This document shows, one piece after another, positions 1 to 6,420 of a stretch of DNA of 25,728 bases (positions are counted from its first letter, which is position 1; the number at the start of each line of letters is the position of its first letter). The notes under the pieces are model-generated. The model had not been told where the DNA came from, ran no database searches, and saw only the letters and a list, made by a program, of their open reading frames with translations. The translations under genes were made by a program, and so were the position numbers. The stretch is from Pseudoramibacter fermentans (GTDB lineage: Bacteria > Bacillota > Clostridia > Eubacteriales > Eubacteriaceae): contig VOGB01000022.1 of the NCBI GenBank assembly GCA_009493725.1, positions 1 through 25,728 of the forward strand. Direction: 5' to 3'.

Positions 1-51
1 AGCGACAATAATGACGTCTTTTTTGAATTGTTTGCCTTTAAAATGATTCAT
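1..51 (-). CDS. IS6-family transposase, first 17 codons only
   Basis: Seventeen residues are visible, beginning MNHFKGKQFKKDVIIVA. This is the familiar amino terminus of IS1216/IS1297-type IS6 transposases (DDE enzymes that form cointegrates). An AGAGAGGAC-type ribosome site precedes the ATG. The gene runs off the window, so its integrity cannot be judged. Confidence 0.88.
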   Translation of the reverse strand, partial: MNHFKGKQFKKDVIIVA

Positions 52-124
52 TACTCTGTCCTCTCTGTCTTTTTTCTCAATTTTACACTAAAATAGATTT
101 TTTTGAAAACTTTGCAACAGAACC
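1..124 (-). mobile_element. 5' end of an IS6-family (IS1216/IS1297-like) insertion sequence, reading out of the window
   Basis: The terminal inverted repeat, read on the minus strand, is GGTTCTGTTGCAAAGTTT at 124-107. This is the typical IS1216/IS26-type end. The transposase start follows inside it. The whole 124 bases are repeated exactly, inverted, at 25605-25728. Only the left end of the element is present, so the rest lies outside the window. The 8 bases next to it (125-132) do not match those beside the other copy, so no target duplication can be paired inside this window. Confidence 0.92.
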
Positions 125-136
125 GACAGAAAGTAT

Positions 137-790
137 ATGAAAAACTTTTTTAATCTCAAATCTATATGGTTATCAAATATTGATACTTTTACAAAAAATA
201 GTGAAGAAGCTGCTGATAACTTAATTGATGATAAATTTGAGGGAAAACTTGAAAAGCTAGCGTTAGACATGCCAGCTTTTATAACTAGTTTTACAGAACT
301 AGATATAAACTCCTTTGACAAAAACGGTTTTGTAAAGGAAGAAATATCATGCTCATTAATAAAATGCGAAGAAAAATTAGGCAAGAATCGTGACTTTATT
401 TTTATTCCTTATCAAAATATGATTCACTTATTGAGTGTAATTAAGGAGTGCCAAGCAGGTAAGCGAGAAGGTATCCTAAAAGAAACAACAATATTTGCTC
501 GAAAAGTTTGGTATATCACGGATTACGTAAATAGAATGGACAAACTTGAAAAAGACTATTTTGAAGGTAAAAAGTCTGTGGAGCAAGTTGGCCGAGGCAT
601 GCTAGGAACGAAGTCAATGAAGTACTCAATACAAAACGAATTCAGATTGGGCATTGTGTTTCCATACAAAAAATCAAATTATGGTAATGAAGCTGGTACA
701 AACTTAGGCATACAACCTTCTTTTTGCTTTGCGACACAATACTTCAAAAAAGAGGAACTAAGGTCATTGAATATAGAAAAGCTGAATTAA
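137..790 (+). CDS. Unrecognised protein, possibly 5'-truncated by the IS
   Basis: The ORF has 217 codons from the first ATG, only 12 bases inside the IS boundary. I do not recognise a family. The protein is soluble-looking and lysine-rich, with no signal peptide, no clear membrane segment and no evident catalytic motif. Visible patches are a central FARKVWYITDYVNR segment and a C-terminal GIQPSFCFATQYF segment. The ribosome site before ATG 137 is poor (AGAAAG only three bases away). The frame stays open upstream through the IS terminal repeat to a stop at 104-106. The simplest reading is a longer gene whose 5' part was removed by the IS, now starting at a chance ATG or read from an IS-borne promoter. 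An intact short gene is the alternative. Confidence 0.5.
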   Translation: MKNFFNLKSIWLSNIDTFTKNSEEAADNLIDDKFEGKLEKLALDMPAFITSFTELDINSFDKNGFVKEEISCSLIKCEEKLGKNRDFIFIPYQNMIHLLSVIKECQAGKREGILKETTIFARKVWYITDYVNRMDKLEKDYFEGKKSVEQVGRGMLGTKSMKYSIQNEFRLGIVFPYKKSNYGNEAGTNLGIQPSFCFATQYFKKEELRSLNIEKLN

Positions 791-1080
791 TAGTACTAAA
801 CCGAAAATAGCCACTAGGGTATACCCTAATATTCATTTGCACTTTTACACTACACTAGGAGTTATAGACGTGCATTAGGACTGTTAGAAAAGGAAACGTT
901 GAGACTAGATTCGTAACGCTCTCTTGATTTCCCAAGAGCAACGTTTAGATTGGCAGTGAAATTCTTCGATAAACTATTATGGATAGGTTAAGCAACATAA
1001 GGTAGAAATATACTTATGAATGACAGTGGTTTAATTGTGTAGACAGCAATCATTATCATAATAGTATAGAGCTAATAACA
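791..1080. other. Noncoding stretch with nested hairpin; possible structured RNA or leader
   Basis: There is no credible ORF. A perfect 7-bp outer stem (AAACGTT 894-900 with AACGTTT 940-946) encloses a perfect 6-bp hairpin (CTCTTG 921-926, CAAGAG 933-938). A strong terminator follows at 1081-1120. This resembles a small RNA or a terminated leader. I looked for hallmarks of the c-di-AMP (ydaO), T-box and other familiar riboswitches and found none. No convincing promoter was seen, so an independent RNA is only a possibility. Confidence 0.3.
815..828. repeat. Perfect 14-bp palindrome, possible operator
   Basis: TAGGGTATACCCTA is identical on both strands and lies 25 bases after the stop of the preceding ORF. 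It is too short and loop-free for a terminator. It suits binding by a dimeric regulator or recombinase, but no candidate protein can be assigned. Confidence 0.45.
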
Positions 1081-1120
1081 AGGTAGGAAAGAATGGCGTA
1101 TAATTCTCTCCTACCTTTTT
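1081..1120 (+). terminator. Strong rho-independent terminator
   Basis: The arms 1081-1094 and 1103-1116 pair with a single A-C mismatch around an 8-base loop (1095-1102), and T1116-T1121 forms the tail. It insulates the kdp promoter region from transcription entering from the IS side. Confidence 0.85.
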
Positions 1121-1202
1121 TATTGTTGCTAGTCTGATTAACCATTGATTTGCTATCGGTCAAAATTTCTATTATGAGATTAGACAAATTAAATATATGC
1201 TT

Positions 1203-1250
1203 TTAACAAAATGTTAACATGAGATTTTAAATATTAACACCATTTTAACA
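1203..1250 (+). promoter_or_regulatory. Four TTAACA boxes on an 11-bp period; probable KdpE operator and kdp promoter region
   Basis: TTAACA occurs exactly at 1203-1208, 1214-1219, 1234-1239 and 1245-1250. The spacing is 11 bp within each pair and 20 bp between pairs. OmpR/PhoB-family regulators, to which KdpE belongs, bind tandem direct repeats with 10-11 bp spacing, and B. subtilis PhoP boxes are TTAACA-like. The third box also forms a -35-like element 17 bp before CATATA (1257-1262). The region lies just upstream of the small ORF and kdpFABC. Assignment to KdpE is inference. Confidence 0.6.
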
Positions 1251-1305
1251 CCTTTTCATATACCATATCTTTGGTTGATTTGAATATGTTTTGGAGATGT
1301 TCAAA

Positions 1306-1569
1306 ATGATTGATAATTATTATTACAAAGATTATTCGGACCAGTATAGTCGAGAAAAAGTAATTTGTTTAATTGATAATGATATTAAAAAAAAGATGGG
1401 GGGCTACATTCAAAGTACTTCAGGAGACCTTTTCATAGCAGATGTTACAATTTTTTATTTTTTCGATACTGCTCAGCATCTTAAATTTGACTACGGATTC
1501 TCAGACAAAGTTCCTATTAGTGTTAGAAAATTTTGGGAACAACGCATTAACGTGTTGGAGCACCCTTGA
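1306..1569 (+). CDS. Small protein of unknown function leading the kdp operon
   Basis: The protein has 87 residues, is soluble and rich in tyrosine and aspartate (starts MIDNYYYKDYSDQY), and has no recognised domain. The start was chosen at ATG 1306 because GGAG at 1293-1296 sits 9 bases before it. A TTG at 1291 and an ATG at 1297 are also in frame, but the same GGAG lies within or against them. The gene lies between the putative KdpE boxes and kdpF, with 32 bases to kdpF and no terminator between. It is therefore likely cotranscribed with kdpFABC and could be a regulator or accessory factor of potassium uptake. That role is inferred from position only. Confidence 0.6.
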   Translation: MIDNYYYKDYSDQYSREKVICLIDNDIKKKMGGYIQSTSGDLFIADVTIFYFFDTAQHLKFDYGFSDKVPISVRKFWEQRINVLEHP

Positions 1570-1601
1570 TTAAATTAAAAAAATAATTGGAAGTGAGACA
1601 A

Positions 1602-1682
1602 ATGGTTTTGGTCTTAGGAACGATCTTAACAATCTTTTTATTAGCTTATCTAATTTATGTTCTAGTGAAAGGAGAATCATAG
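1602..1682 (+). CDS. kdpF: KdpF, small stabilising subunit of the Kdp potassium ATPase
   Basis: This is a 26-residue single-membrane-span peptide (MVLVLGTILTIFLLAYLIYV, then a short basic/acidic tail). Its size, hydrophobicity and position directly before kdpA match KdpF, which stabilises the KdpABC complex in the membrane. GGAAGTGAG before the ATG serves as ribosome site. The stop codon ends one base before the kdpA ATG, and the kdpA ribosome site (AAAGGAGAA) lies inside kdpF, so translation is probably coupled. It is easily missed because of its length. Confidence 0.85.
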   Translation: MVLVLGTILTIFLLAYLIYVLVKGES

Positions 1683-1683
1683 T

Positions 1684-3456
1684 ATGCCAACATGGGCTCA
1701 ATATTTACCATATATCATTGTTCCATTATTATTAGCCATTCCATTAGGCAAGTACATCAGCCATATTATTAATGATCAGAACAATTTTATGAGCAGAATT
1801 ATCCGACCAATTGAAAACAAAATATATAAATTTTTTCGTGTGTCTAATCGCGAGATGAGTTGGAAAACTTATTTAATAAGTATTTTAATGTTTTCTTTAG
1901 TTAGTTTTTTAGTTTTGTTTAGTATTTTGAGATTCCAAAATTATTTACCTGGGAATCCAGAACATTTTTCGGGGCTTTCTTGGTCATTAGCGTTTAATAC
2001 TGCTGTTAGTTTTGTAACCAACACTAATTGGCAATCATATTCTGGGGAAATGGCTCTTTCTAATTTTTCTCAGACGATTGGTTTAACTGTTCAAAACTTT
2101 GCCTCTGCGGCTGTTGGAATCGCGGTTCTTTTTGCATTAATTAGAGGTATCCAACGTACAGAAGCAAAAGCAATTGGAAACTTTTGGCGAGACTTGACCA
2201 GGATCTTTCTATATCTTTTAATCCCGCTTAGTTTGTTTATGTCTATTATGCTCATGGCAGGTGGTGTTCCTCAAACAACTGGTGGTTATAAAACTGCTAC
2301 CTTGGTACAACCTGTTGCCGTTGATAAACATAACCAGGCGATTCATGGGGCTGAAATTAACGTCAAAAAAAATACAGTTAGGATTAAAAATCACAAAATC
2401 GATGGGGCAAAAATTATAACTAAAGAAACCTTACCGTTATTCCCACAAGCTTCCCAGGTATCAATTAAGTTATTGGGGACTAATGGTGGGGGGGTCTTAG
2501 GTGCTAACTCTGCCCATCCATATGAAAATCCAACACCTTTTACAAACTTTATTGAAACAACGGCAATGCTTCTTCTGCCCATGGCGCTATGTTTTAGCTT
2601 TGGTGAATCTTTAAAGCGGCGTAAGGAAGGTTGGGCAATCTTCTCAGCTATGGCAATTATGTTTGTAGTTGCGTTAATATTTGAAGGAATTGTTGAACAA
2701 CATGGGACCACTTTAGCTCATATTGGTAATTTGGCTATGGAAGGCAAAGAAACTAGAATTGGTATTCCTGGATCAGCTGTCTGGAGTATTGTTACTACTG
2801 CAACATCTACAGGCGCAACGAATGCAACATTAGATAGTTTTAGTTCTCTGGGCGGATTAATGCCCATGGCTTTAATGCAATTAGGCGAGGTTGTTTTTGG
2901 TGGTGTAGGGTCTGGATTGTACGGCATGCTTGGATTTATCATCCTAACAGTTTTTATTGCTGGGCTAATGGTAGGACGTACACCAGAATATTTAGGTAAA
3001 AAAATTGGGCCTTACGAAATGCGTATGGCTGTTATCGCTTGCCTATCAACGCCAATTGCAATTTTAACTTGCAGCGCTATTCCAGCAATGTTAAAGAGTA
3101 CTTTAACTAGTCTTAGCAATAGTGGAGCACATGGATTCTCTGAATTTTTATATGCTTTTTCATCAGCAGGGGCAAATAATGGTTCCAGCTTTGGAGGGTT
3201 CAATGGTAATACCATTATTTTCAATGTTTTATTAGCTGTTGCGATGATCATTTCTCGTTTTCTTCCTATTATCGCTATAATGGCGATTGCTGGTAAAATG
3301 GGACAGCATAAAATTGTTGCTAGTAGTTCGGGAACATTATCAACTACAAGTCCAACCTTTGTTTTTATGTTAATAATCGTTGTATTAATCATTGGCGTGC
3401 TTAGTTTCTTTCCAGCACTATCATTAGGACCAATAGCGGACTTCTTGACACATTAA
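1684..3456 (+). CDS. kdpA: KdpA, potassium-binding and channel-like subunit of the Kdp ATPase
   Basis: The 590-residue polytopic membrane protein belongs to the superfamily of K+ transporters and forms the K+ path of KdpFABC. All four selectivity-filter regions can be seen: TNTNWQSY (112-119), GTNGGG followed by ANSAHPYENP (from 265), STGATNATLDSF (375-386) and AGANNGSSFGGF (from 495). It is somewhat longer than the E. coli protein (about 557 residues). A hydrophilic insertion around residues 205-260 may account for the difference. An AAAGGAG site inside kdpF precedes the ATG. The gene is intact and is followed by 48 bases before kdpB. High-affinity ATP-driven K+ uptake is the established role of the complex. 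Confidence 0.97.
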   Translation: MPTWAQYLPYIIVPLLLAIPLGKYISHIINDQNNFMSRIIRPIENKIYKFFRVSNREMSWKTYLISILMFSLVSFLVLFSILRFQNYLPGNPEHFSGLSWSLAFNTAVSFVTNTNWQSYSGEMALSNFSQTIGLTVQNFASAAVGIAVLFALIRGIQRTEAKAIGNFWRDLTRIFLYLLIPLSLFMSIMLMAGGVPQTTGGYKTATLVQPVAVDKHNQAIHGAEINVKKNTVRIKNHKIDGAKIITKETLPLFPQASQVSIKLLGTNGGGVLGANSAHPYENPTPFTNFIETTAMLLLPMALCFSFGESLKRRKEGWAIFSAMAIMFVVALIFEGIVEQHGTTLAHIGNLAMEGKETRIGIPGSAVWSIVTTATSTGATNATLDSFSSLGGLMPMALMQLGEVVFGGVGSGLYGMLGFIILTVFIAGLMVGRTPEYLGKKIGPYEMRMAVIACLSTPIAILTCSAIPAMLKSTLTSLSNSGAHGFSEFLYAFSSAGANNGSSFGGFNGNTIIFNVLLAVAMIISRFLPIIAIMAIAGKMGQHKIVASSSGTLSTTSPTFVFMLIIVVLIIGVLSFFPALSLGPIADFLTH

Positions 3457-3504
3457 TATGATTTTACATTATGCGTTTCTAAAATTAGTAAGGTGGGTCT
3501 GACT

Positions 3505-5586
3505 ATGAATGAAAAAATAGAGAAAAATCAAATGTTTAGCCGAAAAATGTTAGGAGCGGCACTTAAAGAAACTTTTCTTAAGTTAAAGCCTAACCTACAA
3601 ATTAAAAATCCAGTGATGTTTCTAGTTTATGTATCAGCAATTGCAACAACTATCTTATTTATTTTATCGCTTTTTGGCATCTCAGACAGAATTGTAAGTA
3701 GTGGTTTTATCTTTACAGTAGCTGTAATTCTTTGGATTACTTGCCTGTTTGCAAACTTTTCAGAGGCTGTCGCTGAAGGGCGCGGTAAAGCTCAAGCGGC
3801 AGAGTTGAAAAAATCAAAACGTGCAGTAATGGCAAAAAGGTTAAATAAAGTTGGCGATTTATCAAATATTGAAAAAGTTAGTGGAGAAAACTTAAATAAA
3901 GGTGATCTATTCCTTGCTGAAGCTGGGGAAACCATTGCAGCAGATGGTGAAGTTGTCGAAGGAGCTGCTTCTGTTGACGAGAGTGCAATTACCGGTGAAT
4001 CTGCGCCGGTAATACGAGAAGCTGGCGGAGATCGCTCTGCTGTTACCGGTGGTACTACTGTTTTATCAGATCATTTGGTCATCAAGGTAACACAAGAACA
4101 AGGTGCTAGTTTTTTGGACAAAATGATTGGAATGGTAGAAGGTGCTAACCGTAAAAAAACGCCTAATGAAATTGCACTAGAAATTTTTTTAGTTGCATTG
4201 TCTATCATATTTGTGTTGGTAGTGGCGGCATTATACACGTATTCTCAGTTATCATCTCAGATACTTGATATGAGAAATCCAATGTCTATTGTATGGTTAA
4301 TTGCATTACTGGTTTGTTTAGCCCCGACAACCATTGGAGCACTTCTTTCAGCTATCGGTATTGCTGGCATGAGTAGATTGAATCAAGCTAATGTTTTAGC
4401 AATGAGTGGTCGGGCCATTGAGGCTGCTGGCGATACCGATGTATTACTCCTGGACAAAACTGGGACAATAACATTAGGCAATCGACGTGCCTCAGCATTT
4501 ATTCCAGTCGATGGCCATTCAGAAAAAGAATTAGCAATTGCGGCACAGCTTTCATCCTTAGCTGATGAGACGCCGGAAGGAAGATCAATTGTTGTATTAG
4601 CAAAAGAAAAGTATAGCCTTAGAGAACAGAACTTAGAAGCAAATCAGGCTAAGTTTATTCCATTTTCAGCACAAACTAAAATGAGTGGTGTTAATTTTGC
4701 TGGAGATGAAATTCGTAAAGGTGCTTCGGAGAATATCAAACAATATGTCCTGACAAAAAAAAATAAATACAGCGAAGAATGCCAAATAGCAGTTAAGAGA
4801 ATTGCTGAACAGGGAGGGACACCTTTAGTAGTATGCAAGAATGGTGTTATTCTTGGTGTTATCTACTTGAAAGATATCATAAAACCCGGCGTTAAGGAAA
4901 AATTTGCTGATCTAAGGAAGATGGGCATAAAGACAATCATGATTACTGGCGATAATCCAGTAACCGCTGCTGCCATTGCTGCTGAAGCTGGGGTTGATAG
5001 TTTTCTATCTCAGGCTACTCCAGAAAGTAAAATGAAAACCATTCGTGAATATCAAAATAAGGGACATTTAGTTGCCATGACTGGCGATGGAACTAATGAC
5101 GCTCCTGCCTTGGCTCAGGCCGACGTTGCTGTAGCTATGAACACGGGTACACAGGCTGCAAAAGAGGCTGGTAATATGGTTGATCTAGATTCTTCACCAA
5201 CTAAATTAATTAAAATTGTCCAAATTGGTAAACAATTATTAATGACTCGAGGAAGCTTAACCACTTTTTCAATTGCAAACGACATTGCTAAGTATTTTGC
5301 TATCATTCCGGCTATGTTTGTAGGATTATATCCCAAGTTAAATGTGCTTAACATTATGCATTTGTATAGTCCAACAAGTGCAATCCTGTCAGCATTGATT
5401 TTTAACGCACTAATTATTGTCGCCTTAATTCCCCTGGCACTCAAGGGAGTACGTTACCGAGAAGTTCCAGCTAGTCAGTTACTGCGGCATAATTTGCTAG
5501 TTTATGGGCTTGGTGGGATAGTTGTTCCATTCATTGGAATTAAGTTGATCGACTTGATCATTGCACTCATACTACAGATTCTATGA
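3505..5586 (+). CDS. kdpB: KdpB, catalytic P-type ATPase subunit
   Basis: The protein has 693 residues from ATG 3505. I preferred this start to the upstream in-frame GTG 3493 because AAGGTGGG at 3490-3497 sits 7 bases before the ATG. P-type ATPase landmarks are present in order: TGES in the actuator domain, DKTGT with the phosphorylated aspartate D317, FSAQTKMSG in the nucleotide-binding domain, and TGDGTNDAPAL in the hinge. A KdpB-specific amino-terminal membrane region and C-terminal helices flank them. The enzyme hydrolyses ATP to drive K+ through KdpA. TGES contains the serine that in E. coli KdpB is the inhibitory phosphorylation site. The gene appears intact. Confidence 0.97.
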   Translation: MNEKIEKNQMFSRKMLGAALKETFLKLKPNLQIKNPVMFLVYVSAIATTILFILSLFGISDRIVSSGFIFTVAVILWITCLFANFSEAVAEGRGKAQAAELKKSKRAVMAKRLNKVGDLSNIEKVSGENLNKGDLFLAEAGETIAADGEVVEGAASVDESAITGESAPVIREAGGDRSAVTGGTTVLSDHLVIKVTQEQGASFLDKMIGMVEGANRKKTPNEIALEIFLVALSIIFVLVVAALYTYSQLSSQILDMRNPMSIVWLIALLVCLAPTTIGALLSAIGIAGMSRLNQANVLAMSGRAIEAAGDTDVLLLDKTGTITLGNRRASAFIPVDGHSEKELAIAAQLSSLADETPEGRSIVVLAKEKYSLREQNLEANQAKFIPFSAQTKMSGVNFAGDEIRKGASENIKQYVLTKKNKYSEECQIAVKRIAEQGGTPLVVCKNGVILGVIYLKDIIKPGVKEKFADLRKMGIKTIMITGDNPVTAAAIAAEAGVDSFLSQATPESKMKTIREYQNKGHLVAMTGDGTNDAPALAQADVAVAMNTGTQAAKEAGNMVDLDSSPTKLIKIVQIGKQLLMTRGSLTTFSIANDIAKYFAIIPAMFVGLYPKLNVLNIMHLYSPTSAILSALIFNALIIVALIPLALKGVRYREVPASQLLRHNLLVYGLGGIVVPFIGIKLIDLIIALILQIL

Positions 5587-5604
5587 GAAGGGAGAAAGAC
5601 AATA

Positions 5605-6204
5605 ATGGTAGTTAAGACATTAGGTAAGTCAATTTTGGCAGTAATTGTCATAACGATTATTTGTGGTATCTATACCTTAATTGTTAGTGCAATTGGGCAA
5701 ACCTTTTTTACCTCACAAGCAAATGGCAGTTTAGTTAGATCTGATCAAACAGTAAGGGGATCAGCACTAATTGCACAACCATTCACAAGCAAAAAATACC
5801 TGTGGGGTAGACAGATGGATATTACTGTTGGCGATATAACTGGACAAAAAAACAATAAAAATATTATGTACTCTGTGGCCTCACAAATGAGCCCTAACGA
5901 TAAAAGTTATCAAAAGGAGATTATTGATAAAGAAAAGACAATAAAAAGATTGAATCCTAATGCCACTTATCGACATGTTCCCATTGACCTAGTAACTAAT
6001 TCAGGAAGTGGCTTAGATCCGGAAATATCACCAACTGCTGCTAAATATCAGGTTAAGAGAATTGCTAAGGCTCGGCATGTCAGTGTTCAAAAAATTCAAC
6101 GAGTGATTGACCAAAATACCAAAACTCGCACTCTGGGAATTCTTGGTGAACCTCGGGTTAACGTGCTAGAAACTAATCTGGCCTTGGATAAACTATCAAA
6201 ATAA
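5605..6204 (+). CDS. kdpC: KdpC, subunit of the Kdp potassium ATPase
   Basis: The 199-residue protein has one amino-terminal membrane span (about residues 9-32) and a soluble extracytoplasmic domain. Typical KdpC patches are visible: RGSALIAQPF after the span, ISPTAAKYQVKRIA in the middle, and LGILGEPRVNVLETNLALD at the end. KdpC is required for assembly and K+ affinity of the complex. AGAAGGGAGAAAG precedes the ATG, 18 bases after the kdpB stop. It is the last gene of the kdpFABC unit; a strong terminator follows at 6241. Confidence 0.95.
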   Translation: MVVKTLGKSILAVIVITIICGIYTLIVSAIGQTFFTSQANGSLVRSDQTVRGSALIAQPFTSKKYLWGRQMDITVGDITGQKNNKNIMYSVASQMSPNDKSYQKEIIDKEKTIKRLNPNATYRHVPIDLVTNSGSGLDPEISPTAAKYQVKRIAKARHVSVQKIQRVIDQNTKTRTLGILGEPRVNVLETNLALDKLSK

Positions 6205-6240
6205 CTTTTGAAGCTTAGCTGAGATAAGTCGCGGGTTAAG

Positions 6241-6283
6241 CCCCTAAATGATTACCATATGTGATAATCATTTAGGGGTTTTG
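6241..6283 (+). terminator. Terminator closing the kdpFABC unit
   Basis: A perfect 14-bp stem (CCCCTAAATGATTA 6241-6254 with its complement at 6265-6278) with a 10-base loop is followed by TTTTGTGT. It separates kdpFABC from kdpDE, so the sensor and regulator probably have their own promoter. Confidence 0.9.
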
Positions 6284-6350
6284 TGTCATATGTAATAGAG
6301 CCTATAAAGATCTTGATTTGAAGATTATAAAAGACAAGACTTTATTTTTG

Positions 6351-6379
6351 GGTAAATTTAGTTAGAACGATAGTATACT
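6351..6379 (+). promoter_or_regulatory. Candidate kdpDE promoter
   Basis: TATACT at 6374-6379 is a good -10 hexamer, about 40 bases before the kdpD ATG. The -35 at 17 bp spacing (GGTAAA, 6351-6356) is poor, so an activator may be needed or the call may be wrong. No TTAACA box array like the one at 1203 is seen here. Confidence 0.35.
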
Positions 6380-6420
6380 TACCAAGGATATTCTTGTATT
6401 CTATTTGGAGGGATAACTAG

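Noticed and set aside
791..1121. c-di-AMP (ydaO-type) or other known riboswitch upstream of kdp
   Set aside because: None of the conserved blocks of the ydaO or T-box classes could be found, and the terminator is followed by a separate promoter region, so the stretch is listed only as possible structured RNA.
2391..3392. Minus-strand ORFs of 70-130 codons opposite kdpA
   Set aside because: They are mirror frames of a conserved gene without ribosome sites and without family resemblance. The same applies to antisense ORFs in kdpB, kdpE, kup, the resolvase, repA, fic and mobA.
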